Shown piece after piece: positions 56,047 to 64,000 of a DNA stretch of 64,000 bases. Both the position numbers and the translations under genes were made by a program. The notes below the pieces were generated by a model. That model was not told the DNA's origin and made no database searches. It was given only the letters and a program-made list of their open reading frames with translations. The stretch covers positions 1,518,174 through 1,582,173 of the forward strand of contig NZ_JACYFT010000001.1 of NCBI RefSeq assembly GCF_014837235.1, written 5' to 3'. Source of the stretch: Limnohabitans radicicola. GTDB lineage: Bacteria > Pseudomonadota > Gammaproteobacteria > Burkholderiales > Burkholderiaceae_C. Numbering within the stretch: position 1 is the first letter of the stretch; every line of letters begins with the position of its first letter.

Positions 56047-56976
56047 ATGGGATTTTTTCTTGAAACATTGATTGGCGGTCTGATGGCCGGCATGCTGTAT
56101 TCGCTGGTGGCTTTGGGCTTTGTGCTCATTTACAAGGCTTCGGGGGTGTTCAATTTCGCGCAGGGTGCGATGGTGCTGTTTGCAGCGCTGGCCATGGCCC
56201 GCTTTGCCGAGTGGGTGCCCCTGTATGCCGGCATCACCAGCCCACTGGCGGCCAACCTGATCGCTTTTGTGCTGGCCGCAGGCGTCATGTTCCTCGTGGC
56301 CTGGGTGGTTGAATACCTGGTGTTGCGCCACCTGGTCAACCAGGAGGGCACCACGCTGCTGATGGCCACATTGGGCATCACTTATTTTCTGGACGGTCTG
56401 GGTCAGACCATCTTTGGCAGCGACATCTACAAGATCGACGTGGGCATGCCCAAGGACCCGCTGATGGCGTTCCAGAGTGTGTTCGAAGGCGGTCTGCTCA
56501 TCAGCCAGGAAGACCTGGTGGCGGCCGTGATCGCGGCGGCGCTGGTGGCAGCACTGAGTGTGTTTTTCCAGAAAACCAGTACAGGTCGTGCGCTCCGTGC
56601 GGTGGCCGATGACCACCAGGCGGCGCAGTCGATTGGCATTCCGCTCAACCGGATCTGGGTCATCGTTTGGTGCGTGGCGGGTGTGGTGGCTTTGGTGGCC
56701 GGCATGATTTGGGGCTCCAAGCTGGGTGTGCAGTTCTCGCTGTCCACGGTGGCGTTGCGTGCCTTGCCCGTGGTGATTTTGGGGGGCCTGACCTCGGTGC
56801 CGGGCGCCATCATCGGGGGTCTGATCATCGGTGTGGGTGAGAAGCTGTCCGAAGTGTTCCTCGGCCCATATGTGGGTGGTGGCATCGAAATCTGGTTTGC
56901 CTATGTGCTGGCGCTGGGCTTCTTGCTGATCCGCCCACAAGGTCTGTTCGGCGAAAAAATCATCGACCGCGTGTAA
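56047..56976 (+). CDS. livH: Liv-type ABC permease LivH
   Basis: 309 residues with about eight membrane helices. Family features are GLMAGMLYSLVALGFVLIYK near the start and LRALPVVILGGLTS-type glycine-rich segments near the end (VPGAIIGGLIIG). It is one half of the inner-membrane channel, paired with LivM. livM begins nine bases after its stop. Confidence 0.93.
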   Translation: MGFFLETLIGGLMAGMLYSLVALGFVLIYKASGVFNFAQGAMVLFAALAMARFAEWVPLYAGITSPLAANLIAFVLAAGVMFLVAWVVEYLVLRHLVNQEGTTLLMATLGITYFLDGLGQTIFGSDIYKIDVGMPKDPLMAFQSVFEGGLLISQEDLVAAVIAAALVAALSVFFQKTSTGRALRAVADDHQAAQSIGIPLNRIWVIVWCVAGVVALVAGMIWGSKLGVQFSLSTVALRALPVVILGGLTSVPGAIIGGLIIGVGEKLSEVFLGPYVGGGIEIWFAYVLALGFLLIRPQGLFGEKIIDRV

Positions 56977-56985
56977 GGGAAAAAT

Positions 56986-58062
56986 ATGTTCTACAGAGAA
57001 AACGGTCAATTCAAAACGTCGTACAACGCGGACCAGCAGATCTTCCCGATCGCGCAGGACCGCTGGGGTGTGCTGCTGCTGGTGGCGCTGGCCTTCATTG
57101 CCGTCCCGTTTGTGGCCGACGAATACATGTACCGCGCCATCCTGATCCCCTTCCTGATTCTGTCGCTGGCGGCTTTGGGGGTGAACATCCTGGTCGGTTA
57201 CTGCGGTCAGATTTCGCTGGGTTCTGGCGCCTTCATGGCGGTGGGGGCCTATGCGGCCTACAACTTCTTTGTGCGCGTGGAGGGCTTGCCCCTGATCGTG
57301 TCGCTGCTCATGGGTGGGGTATTTGCCACGCTGGTGGGTATTTTCTTCGGCATTCCGAGCTTGCGCGTCAAGGGCCTGTACCTGGCCGTGGCCACCTTGG
57401 CGGCGCAGTTCTTTTGCGACTGGGCGTTCCTGCGCATCAAGTGGTTCACCAACGATTCGGCTTCGGGCACCGCTTCGGTGTCGGACCTGAGTGTGTTCGG
57501 TTTGCCTGTGCAAACACCTCTTCAGAAATACCTGTTCTGCTTGAGTTTCCTGGTGGTGTTCGGCCTGCTGGCCAAGAACCTGGTGCGCAGCGCCATCGGC
57601 CGCGAGTGGATGGCTATCCGCGACATGGACGTGGCCGCCTCGGTGATCGGCATCCGTCCCATGTACGCCAAGCTCAGCGCTTTTGCGGTCAGCTCGTTCA
57701 TCGTCGGTGTGGCGGGTGCCTTGTGGGCCTTTGTGCACCTGGGCTCCTGGGAGCCTGCGGCGTTCTCGGTGGACCGTTCATTCCAGCTGCTGTTCATGGT
57801 CATTCTGGGGGGCATGGGCTCCATCATGGGCAGCTTCTTTGGTGCGGCCTTTATCGTGATCTTGCCGATCGCCATCAATCTGGTGTTGCCATTGCTGGGC
57901 AGCATGGTGGGCATTGAGGTCAGCACGGCGGCTTTGACGCATGCCGAGCAGATCATTTTCGGTGCACTGATCGTCTGGTTCCTGATTGTGGAGCCGCACG
58001 GTCTGGCCAAACTCTGGTCCGTGGCCAAACAAAAGCTGCGTCTCTGGCCTTTCCCTCACTGA
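56986..58062 (+). CDS. livM: Liv-type ABC permease LivM
   Basis: 358 residues with an N-terminal cytoplasmic extension of about 30 residues and nine or ten membrane helices. The LivM signature GVNILVGYCGQISLGSGAFM and the EAA-type loop RDMDVAASVIGIRP are present. It forms the other half of the channel with LivH. The substrate-binding protein gene follows after 55 bp. Confidence 0.93.
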   Translation: MFYRENGQFKTSYNADQQIFPIAQDRWGVLLLVALAFIAVPFVADEYMYRAILIPFLILSLAALGVNILVGYCGQISLGSGAFMAVGAYAAYNFFVRVEGLPLIVSLLMGGVFATLVGIFFGIPSLRVKGLYLAVATLAAQFFCDWAFLRIKWFTNDSASGTASVSDLSVFGLPVQTPLQKYLFCLSFLVVFGLLAKNLVRSAIGREWMAIRDMDVAASVIGIRPMYAKLSAFAVSSFIVGVAGALWAFVHLGSWEPAAFSVDRSFQLLFMVILGGMGSIMGSFFGAAFIVILPIAINLVLPLLGSMVGIEVSTAALTHAEQIIFGALIVWFLIVEPHGLAKLWSVAKQKLRLWPFPH

Positions 58063-58117
58063 TTTCCAGTCGTTCCTTTTTCCCTTCGCTTCAACTTTTC
58101 TAACAGGAGACAAATCC

Positions 58118-59440
58118 ATGAAGTTTCGTCAACTCGTTTTGGCCGCTGCTGTGGCTGCCGCTGGTGTGACCAGCGCACTGGTGCCTTCGCTCGCATCCGC
58201 GCAAGCCAAGGAACAGTTCTTCCCCGTGCTGCCTTACCGCACAGGTGCTTATGCGCCCAACGGTGTGCCATGGGCCAACGGCTATGCCGACTACCTCAAA
58301 CTGATCAATGCCCGCGATGGCGGTATCAACGGTGTGAAGATCACTTTCGAAGAGTGCGACACCGCCTACGCCACCGACCGTGGTGTGGAGTGCTACGAAC
58401 GCCTGAAGGGCAAAGCCCAGGGCGGCATTTTCCAGCCGCTGTCGACCGGCATCACTTTCGCCCTGACTGAAAAAGCGCCCACCGACAAGAACCCGCTGAT
58501 CACTGGCGGCTACGGCCGCTCCGAGTCCAGCGATGGTCAAGTGTTCAAGTGGAACTTCCCGCTGCAAGGCACTTACTGGTCGGGTGCTGACATCATCATG
58601 CAGCACATCACCAAGAAGGAAGGTGGCAACATCAAGGGCAAGAAGATTGCGCTGGTGTACCACGACAGCCCTTACGGCAAAGAACCCATCCCGCTGCTGC
58701 AGGAGCGCGCCAAGATGCAAGGCTTTGACCTGCAGTTGCTGCCTGTGACTGCGCCAGGCGTGGAGCAAAAAGCCACCTGGCTGCAAGTGCGTCAGGCCCG
58801 TCCTGACTACGTGCTGCTCTGGGGCTGGGGCGTGATGAACTCTGCTGCCCTGAAAGAAGCTGTGGCCACCGGCTATCCCCGCGAAAAAATGTATGGTGTG
58901 TGGTGGTCGGCAGCCGAGCCTGATGTCAAGGACGTGGGCGAAGCCGCCAAGGGCTACACCGGTCTGGTGGCCACTGGCGAAGGCGGCAAGGTCATTGCCG
59001 ACATCAAAACCCATGTGCACGGCAAAAAGCAAGGCACAGGTCCTGCCGAAGAAGTGGGCACCACTTTGTACAACCGTGGTCTGGTCAGCGCTGCTTTGGC
59101 CGTCGAGGCTGTGCGTCAAGCCCAGTCGCGTTACGGCAAGGGCAAGGTCATGACGGGTGAACAGATCCGTTGGGGCCTGGAGAACCTGACCTTGGACCAA
59201 AAAGCGCTGGACAAGCTGGGCCTGGGCACCGTCATGCAGCCTCTGAGCACATCTTGCCTGGACCATGAAGGCTCGCGCTCTGCCCGTTTGCATACCTGGG
59301 ACGGCAAGAAGTGGAACTACGTGTCTGACTGGATCGAGGCCGATACCTCCATCATCAAGCCTCTGGTCAAGCAATACGCCGACAAGTACGCCGCAGAGAA
59401 AAAGCTGACACGCCGCACGCCTGCGGACTGCCAGTCCTGA
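58118..59440 (+). CDS. livK: Liv-type periplasmic substrate-binding protein
   Basis: 440 residues from the ATG at 58118 (AGGAG upstream). The signal peptide is cleaved after SLASA (about residue 28), and the mature protein starts QAKEQFFPVLPYRTGAYAP. It is larger than LivK/LivJ of E. coli and closer to the aromatic-acid or amide-binding branch, so the ligand is probably not leucine. With the ligases on both sides it likely picks up a carboxylic acid. Two hairpins follow it in the transcript. Confidence 0.88.
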   Translation: MKFRQLVLAAAVAAAGVTSALVPSLASAQAKEQFFPVLPYRTGAYAPNGVPWANGYADYLKLINARDGGINGVKITFEECDTAYATDRGVECYERLKGKAQGGIFQPLSTGITFALTEKAPTDKNPLITGGYGRSESSDGQVFKWNFPLQGTYWSGADIIMQHITKKEGGNIKGKKIALVYHDSPYGKEPIPLLQERAKMQGFDLQLLPVTAPGVEQKATWLQVRQARPDYVLLWGWGVMNSAALKEAVATGYPREKMYGVWWSAAEPDVKDVGEAAKGYTGLVATGEGGKVIADIKTHVHGKKQGTGPAEEVGTTLYNRGLVSAALAVEAVRQAQSRYGKGKVMTGEQIRWGLENLTLDQKALDKLGLGTVMQPLSTSCLDHEGSRSARLHTWDGKKWNYVSDWIEADTSIIKPLVKQYADKYAAEKKLTRRTPADCQS

Positions 59441-59449
59441 TGGCATCCA

Positions 59450-59496
59450 CCCCACCGCGCCAGCGGTGGGGCAGTGGCTGCTCTGTGTGCAGCCAC
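59450..59496 (+). terminator. Tandem hairpins between livK and livF
   Basis: CCCCACCG/CGGTGGGG (59450-59471) and GTGGCTGC/GCAGCCAC (59474-59496) are both perfect 8-bp stems. Neither has a T-run. They probably protect or partly end the livK message so that more binding protein is made than LivF. Confidence 0.55.
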
Positions 59497-59563
59497 CAAA
59501 TGGAAGTCCCGCGTGCGAGGTTTCCGTTTGGGTGAACCCTTGAAAGTTGAATAGGCAAAGACC

Positions 59564-60373
59564 ATGAGCGACAAAAACATTGTTCTGAACGTCAACGGCA
59601 TCGAAGTCATTTACAACCACGTCATCCTGGTGCTCAAGGGCGTGTCCCTGCAGGTGCCCGAACAAGGCATTGTGGCTTTGCTGGGCGGCAACGGTGCGGG
59701 CAAGACGACCACGCTGCGTGCCATCTCCAACCTGCTCAAGGGCGAGCGCGGTGAGGTGACCAAAGGGTCCATCGAGTTCCGTGGCGAACGCATCGAGAAC
59801 CTCTCGCCTGCCGACCTGGTCAACCGCGGCGTGGTGCAGGTCATGGAAGGTCGACACTGCTTTGCCCACCTGACCATCGAAGAAAACCTGATGACCGGCA
59901 GCTATACCCGCACCGACAAGGGCGAAATCGCGGCCAACCTTGAGAAGGTCTACAACTACTTCCCACGCCTCAAGACGCGCCGCACCTCGCAAGCGGCCTA
60001 CACCTCCGGCGGTGAGCAGCAGATGTGCGCGATTGGTCGCGCCTTGATGTCCAACCCCAACATGGTCTTGCTCGATGAGCCTTCGATGGGCCTGGCTCCT
60101 CAGATCGTGGAAGAGGTGTTCAACATCGTGAAGGACTTGAACGAGAAGGAAAAGGTGACTTTCCTGATCGCCGAGCAGAACACCAACATGGCACTCAAGT
60201 ACGCCGACTACGGCTACATCATGGAGTCCGGTCGCGTGGTGATGGATGGTGCTGCCGAGTACCTGCGCACCAACGAAGACGTGAAAGAGTTCTACCTGGG
60301 TGTGGGCGGCGGCGAGCGCAAGAGCTTCAAGGACGTCAAGAGCTACAAGCGCCGCAAGCGCTGGCTGGCTTGA
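59564..60373 (+). CDS. livF: Branched-chain amino acid-type ABC ATPase LivF
   Basis: 269 residues. Walker A LLGGNGAGKTTT, the LivF-type signature TSGGEQQMCAIGRALMSNP and Walker B MVLLDEPSMGLAP are intact. A lysine/arginine-rich tail of about 20 residues (KDVKSYKRRKRW) is longer than in E. coli LivF. It completes the import system with LivG, H, M and K. The PaaK-like gene starts 54 bp later. Confidence 0.93.
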   Translation: MSDKNIVLNVNGIEVIYNHVILVLKGVSLQVPEQGIVALLGGNGAGKTTTLRAISNLLKGERGEVTKGSIEFRGERIENLSPADLVNRGVVQVMEGRHCFAHLTIEENLMTGSYTRTDKGEIAANLEKVYNYFPRLKTRRTSQAAYTSGGEQQMCAIGRALMSNPNMVLLDEPSMGLAPQIVEEVFNIVKDLNEKEKVTFLIAEQNTNMALKYADYGYIMESGRVVMDGAAEYLRTNEDVKEFYLGVGGGERKSFKDVKSYKRRKRWLA

Positions 60374-60427
60374 TGCGCATGCATTGACCCTCGCCATCAT
60401 CTTCTCAGAAGTACCCGAAAGAATCGC

Positions 60428-61690
60428 ATGACCCATCATCTCGATGCGTTGGAAACCCGCGTCCCCGAAGTCCGCGAAGCGGCGCTCATGGCGGCTTTGC
60501 CTGCACAGATCGCACATGCGCAACAACACAGCGCGGCTTTTGCGGACATCCTCCAGGGCGTAGACGCCCAAGCGGTGAACTCCCGCGCTGCACTCGCCCA
60601 ACTGCCGGTCACGCGCAAATACGAGTTGCTGGAGCGCCAGCAAGCGCAGCGTGCCCAAGACCCGTTTGGTGGTTTTGCGAGCATTGGCTGGAAGGGCATG
60701 GTTCGCTCTGCGGGCGTTCGCCGCGTGTACCAGTCGCCCGGCCCGATTTACGAGCCCGAAGGCCACGCGCCCGACTACTGGCGCGCTGCCCGCGCCATGG
60801 CGGCAGCCGGCTTTGAGGCTGGTGACCTGGTGCACAACTGCTTCAGTTACCACCTGACGCCTGGTGCCTGGATCATGGAAAGCGGCGCTCAGGCCCTCGG
60901 CTGCGCCGTGATTCCGGGAGGCGTTGGCAACACCGAGCAGCAGCTCGCTGCGATTGCCGACCTGCGTCCTGTGGCGTATTCGGGTACGCCCAGCTTCCTC
61001 AAGATCCTGGTCGAAAAAGCGGCTGAGGCGAATCAGAAACTGTCCATCACCAAGGCATTGGTGTCGGGCGAGGCGTTCCCGCCTTCCCTGCGTGACTGGC
61101 TGGCTGAGCGCGGCATTGCCGGTTACCAGTGCTACGCCACGGCCGATGTGGGTTTGATTGCTTACGAAACGCAGGCCCGTGAAGGCCTCGTGATCGACGA
61201 GGGTGTGATTGTCGAGATCGTTCGCCCGGGCACGGGTGACCCGGTGGCTGAAGGCGAGGTGGGTGAAGTGGTGGTCACGGTGCTGAACCCCGATTACCCG
61301 CTGATCCGTTTCGGCACGGGCGATTTGTCGGCCGTGCTGCCGGGGGCTTGCCCGACTGGACGCACCAACACCCGCATCAAGGGCTGGATGGGCCGTGCAG
61401 ACCAGACCACCAAGGTGCGCGGCATGTTCGTGCACCCGGGCCAAGTTGCCGATATCGTCAAGCGTTTCCCCGAGGTCAACAAGGCGCGTTTGGTGGTCAG
61501 CGGTGAAATGGCCAATGACCAGATGGCTTTCAAGGCGGAAACCCATGCCTTGACCGACGAGGGCTTGAAAGCCCGCATCGCGGATGCGGTGCGCGATGTG
61601 ACCAAGTTGCGCAGCGATGTCAGCCTGATGGCCCCTGGCAGCCTGCCCAACGACGGCAAGGTGATCGAGGACGCCCGCAGTTACCAGTGA
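60428..61690 (+). CDS. Phenylacetate-CoA ligase family protein (PaaK-like)
   Basis: 420 residues of the PaaK fold: substrate-pocket SYHLTPGAWIMESGAQALG, AMP-binding TADVGLIAYE, FGTGDLSAVLPG and the C-terminal hinge RTNTRIKGWMGRADQTTKVRGMFVHP. It adenylates an aromatic or related carboxylic acid and forms its CoA thioester. No other paa gene is present. It ends the ligase-liv cluster and is probably transcribed with it. Whether its substrate is the same as that of the ligase at 53310 is open. Confidence 0.88.
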   Translation: MTHHLDALETRVPEVREAALMAALPAQIAHAQQHSAAFADILQGVDAQAVNSRAALAQLPVTRKYELLERQQAQRAQDPFGGFASIGWKGMVRSAGVRRVYQSPGPIYEPEGHAPDYWRAARAMAAAGFEAGDLVHNCFSYHLTPGAWIMESGAQALGCAVIPGGVGNTEQQLAAIADLRPVAYSGTPSFLKILVEKAAEANQKLSITKALVSGEAFPPSLRDWLAERGIAGYQCYATADVGLIAYETQAREGLVIDEGVIVEIVRPGTGDPVAEGEVGEVVVTVLNPDYPLIRFGTGDLSAVLPGACPTGRTNTRIKGWMGRADQTTKVRGMFVHPGQVADIVKRFPEVNKARLVVSGEMANDQMAFKAETHALTDEGLKARIADAVRDVTKLRSDVSLMAPGSLPNDGKVIEDARSYQ

Positions 61691-61801
61691 ACTCCTGGTT
61701 GTTGGTCAGGGTTTTCATGGGGTCTGGCGGTAAGTAATTTCCGCGATTCCAAGCCCCAACTTTGGTTCTAGACTGCCTGAATTGATTTTAGGAGTTTGAA
61801 C

Positions 61802-62779
61802 ATGAAGCAATGGATTGCCTTGGCCGCTGTGGCCTGTGTCTCTGCAGGCGTGCAAGCGCAGGCCTTTCCCGGGACCAAACCGATTTCCATCGTGGTGCCT
61901 TTCACTGCGGGCGGGCCGACCGACCGTGTGGCGCGCGACCTGGCCGAAGCCTTGCGCAAGCCGCTGGGCGGCGCCGTGGTGGTGGTTGACAACGCCGCGG
62001 GTGCGGGCGGCTCAATCGGTGCCAACAAGGTGGCGAAAGCTGCACCCGATGGCCACACACTGCTCTTGCACCACATCGGCATGGCCACCATGCCCACCCT
62101 GGTGCGCAACATCCCCTTCAAGGTCGACAGCGACTTCGAATACCTGGGCATGATCAACGATGTGCCCATGACCCTGGTGGGCAAGCCCAGCTTGCCTGCA
62201 GCCAACTACAAAGACCTGAGCACCTGGATCAATGCCAACAAGGACAAGGTCAACCTGGGTCATGCGGGCATCGGTTCTGCATCGCACCTGTGCGGTCTGC
62301 TGTTCCAGAACGCCATCAAAATCGACATGACCACGGTGCCCTACAAAGGCACGGCGCCTGCCATGACCGACCTGATTGGCGGTCAGATCGACCTGATGTG
62401 CGATCAGACGACGAACACCACCAGTCAGATCGAAGGCAAGAGCATCAAGGCCTTTGCCGTGACGACGACCAAGCGTCTGACCACGCCTGCACTCAAGGAT
62501 CTGCCCACCCTCAACGATTCGGGACTCAAGGGTTTTGAAGTCACGATTTGGCACGGGCTGTATGCCCCCAAAGGCACACCTGCCGACATCCTGACCAAGA
62601 TCAATGCGGCACTCAAAGCCGCTTTGAAGGACCCCGAGTTCGTAAAGAAGCAAGAAGGTCTGGGCGCGGTGGTGGTGACCGACAAGCGCACAGAACCTGC
62701 GGAGCACAAGAAGTTTGTCGCCGCTGAAATTGCCAAGTGGAGCCCGATCATCAAGGCCGCAGGCGTTTACGCCGACTGA
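61802..62779 (+). CDS. Bug/TctC-family tripartite tricarboxylate receptor
   Basis: 325 residues from the ATG at 61802 (AGGAG upstream). The signal peptide is cleaved near VQA-QA. The pocket motif ISIVVPFTAGGPTDRVARDL and the VPYKGTAPAMTDLIGGQIDL segment identify the family. There is no TctAB partner here. It follows the PaaK-like gene but has its own upstream gap of 111 bp, so its link to the Liv cluster is uncertain. It ends in a strong terminator. Confidence 0.9.
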   Translation: MKQWIALAAVACVSAGVQAQAFPGTKPISIVVPFTAGGPTDRVARDLAEALRKPLGGAVVVVDNAAGAGGSIGANKVAKAAPDGHTLLLHHIGMATMPTLVRNIPFKVDSDFEYLGMINDVPMTLVGKPSLPAANYKDLSTWINANKDKVNLGHAGIGSASHLCGLLFQNAIKIDMTTVPYKGTAPAMTDLIGGQIDLMCDQTTNTTSQIEGKSIKAFAVTTTKRLTTPALKDLPTLNDSGLKGFEVTIWHGLYAPKGTPADILTKINAALKAALKDPEFVKKQEGLGAVVVTDKRTEPAEHKKFVAAEIAKWSPIIKAAGVYAD

Positions 62780-62801
62780 ACACGGCCGTTCTTTCAAAAA
62801 C

Positions 62802-62827
62802 AAAAAAGCCGCGTCAGCGGCTTTTTT
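62802..62827. terminator. Bidirectional terminator between bug and glk
   Basis: Six A, stem GCCGC/GCGGC with a GTCA loop, then six T. It is symmetrical, so it can serve both convergent genes. Confidence 0.92.
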
Positions 62828-62849
62828 GTTGGGGGCAGGGCTCAAGGCC

Positions 62850-63824
62850 TCATTCGTTGTCCAGCGCATTGGCCGCGCCCCACAGGGCGGGCGATTCGCT
62901 CGCCTGAATCACCCAGACCGGGATCTTTTGCAGGTAGCTGGCGAAGCGGCCCTTGGCCTCAAAGCGGGCCCGGAAGCTGGAGCTTTCAAACCAGCCCATC
63001 AGGCGGGGCACGATGCCGCCACCCAGGTAAACGCCACCACGTGCGCCCAGGGTGAGGGCCAGATCGCCCGCCACCGAGCCCAAGAATCCGGCAAACATGT
63101 CCAAGGTCCGCAGGCAGGCCGGGTCTTTGTCTGTCAATGCGTGCTGCACGATGTCCACGGGGGTGAGGTCCGCAGCAACCCCTTGCTGCTGTACAGCCGC
63201 CAGCGCCAGATGCAAATCCACCAGGCCTTGGCCGCACAGCACGCGTTCGGCCGAGACATGGCCGTATTGCTGGCGGATGTGTTCGATCACCTGGTACTCG
63301 AGTGCCGAGTGTGCAGCCAGCGTGATGTGTCCTCCTTCGCCCGAGATCGCCGACCAGCCTGTGTCGCCGTGCGGAATCAGGCCCGACACACCGAGCCCGG
63401 TGCCCGGCCCGATCAGGGCAATGGCCGAATGCGCGCAAGGTGCTTGCCCACCCAGTTGCGTGCGTTGTTCTTCTGGCAGTGACAGCAGCGCCAGGGCCAG
63501 GGCAGTGAAGTCGTTGATGACTTTGAGCTTTTGCAGTGACAGGCGTTTTTGGAGAGCCTGGATGGAGAACGACCAATGGTGGTTGGTCATGCTGATGTGG
63601 TCACCGGTGACCGGGTTGGCGATGCCGATGCAGGCCGCCGCAGGCGTGCCGACGCCAGCACGCGCCAGATAGGCTTCAATGGCGAGCGCGATGTCCGCGT
63701 GGTCAGCGCAAGGCAATACATGGATGTGCTCCAGCGCTGCGCCTTCGTGGCTTTGCCAGCCAAAGCGGGCGTTGGTTCCCCCCACATCACCCAGCAAGCG
63801 GGGGTACAGGGTGTTGGTGCTCAT
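62850..63824 (-). CDS. glk: Glucokinase
   Basis: 324 residues from the ATG at 63824. The TTG at 63830 is in frame and adds two residues. ATP-binding and sugar motifs: LLGDVGGTNARFGW, INDFTALALAL, IGPGTGLGVSGL and GEGGHITLA. It phosphorylates glucose to glucose 6-phosphate, which fits an organism without a glucose PTS. It converges on the Bug gene. Confidence 0.93.
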   Translation of the reverse strand: MSTNTLYPRLLGDVGGTNARFGWQSHEGAALEHIHVLPCADHADIALAIEAYLARAGVGTPAAACIGIANPVTGDHISMTNHHWSFSIQALQKRLSLQKLKVINDFTALALALLSLPEEQRTQLGGQAPCAHSAIALIGPGTGLGVSGLIPHGDTGWSAISGEGGHITLAAHSALEYQVIEHIRQQYGHVSAERVLCGQGLVDLHLALAAVQQQGVAADLTPVDIVQHALTDKDPACLRTLDMFAGFLGSVAGDLALTLGARGGVYLGGGIVPRLMGWFESSSFRARFEAKGRFASYLQKIPVWVIQASESPALWGAANALDNE

Positions 63825-63857
63825 GAACAAATCAAAAACATCTGTGTTTGAAAAGAT

Positions 63858-63881
63858 GCCCCAACCCTTGCGGGCCGGGGC
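63858..63881 (-). terminator. Probable terminator of the truncated gene at the right edge
   Basis: Read on the minus strand, a GCCCC/GGGGC stem with an inner CCC/GGG pair is followed by ATCTTTTC, 68 bp after the stop at 63949. The gene it would serve is only partly in the window. Confidence 0.5.
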
Positions 63882-63948
63882 GATAAAGTTTCCTTGGAAG
63901 AAACGTACTCAACAACTTGTGCGTCTGGACCGCCTCTCTTGGACAGCC

Positions 63949-64000
63949 TCAGTTGATGAACTGCTCCGAGCCCACAATCCCCAGCTTCGTCAGCCCATTG
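63949..64000 (-). CDS. C-terminal end of an unidentified protein (partial)
   Basis: A minus-strand frame open from the window edge encodes NGLTKLGIVGSEQFIN and then stops. The terminator-like hairpin downstream supports a real gene end. Only 16 full codons are visible, so the family cannot be named. Confidence 0.35.
   Translation of the reverse strand, partial: NGLTKLGIVGSEQFIN

Noticed and set aside
58100..61546. Minus-strand open frame of 1148 codons
   Set aside because: Antisense to livK, livF and the PaaK-like gene; no family resemblance and the same composition bias as other antisense frames.
1..64000. tRNA, rRNA, CRISPR array, prophage or insertion sequence
   Set aside because: No cloverleaf, rRNA core, regularly spaced direct repeats, integrase or transposase frame was seen in reading the window; a dedicated search was not possible.

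Overview
The window looks like a piece of a Burkholderiales chromosome, most likely family Comamonadaceae (Limnohabitans, Rhodoferax or Hydrogenophaga-like). This rests on the gene families seen: two Bug/TctC-type receptors, a Burkholderiales-type general porin, tcuAB, a two-subunit PntAB transhydrogenase, a ptsN-hprK pair, a Thiobacillus-type glutamate-cysteine ligase, and a Crp-acyl-CoA ligase-Liv cluster. The DNA is GC-rich, tightly packed and mostly housekeeping. I saw no rRNA, tRNA, CRISPR array, prophage or IS transposase.

Layout. 1-8.3 kb: end of a DUF3422 gene, an orphan ModA-like binding protein, a porin with a divergent LysR regulator, then a tricarballylate/citrate-type locus (Bug receptor, TcuB, TcuA, LysR). 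8.4-15.5 kb: mnmA, then a plus-strand cluster of a lytic transglycosylase, an MBOAT acyltransferase and two different SGNH hydrolases that looks like a cell-wall or exopolysaccharide O-acetylation module, then TauE/SafE and NUDIX genes. 15.6-21.5 kb: pntAB, a FadD-type ligase, mtnN. 21.6-35.2 kb: corA, hpf, ptsN, hprK, fur, bamE, dapB, exbBD, leuS, lptE, holA, proA, gshA. 35.3-43.5 kb: kup, psd, a small HTH membrane protein, a NodIJ-type ABC exporter, an AbiE toxin-antitoxin pair and a glycosyltransferase. 43.6-53.2 kb: two beta-oxidation-type genes, a stress operon (phosphoesterase, Ser/Thr kinase-UspA fusion, SrkA) behind a perfect FNR-type box, an HD protein, htpG, a pseudouridine synthase and a Crp/Fnr regulator. 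53.3-64 kb: acyl-CoA ligase, livG-H-M-K-F, a PaaK-like ligase, a second Bug receptor, glk.

The most unusual observation is a three-copy repeat (21541-21618, 28019-28090, 29289-29364). Each copy is a 23-26 bp near-perfect inverted repeat enclosing a loop of exactly 26 nt. The loop is nearly identical between copies, whereas the stems are unrelated in sequence apart from the closing pairs. Two copies are intergenic. The third lies in frame inside leuS and appears to add about 30 residues next to the editing domain. I do not recognise this element.

Functional links: the porin, Bug receptor and TcuAB would take up and oxidise a tricarboxylate. The Crp-ligase-Liv-PaaK cluster would import an unknown carboxylate and convert it to a CoA thioester. 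hprK-ptsN are the regulatory remains of a PTS. The FNR-type box suggests low-oxygen control of the kinase-Usp operon.
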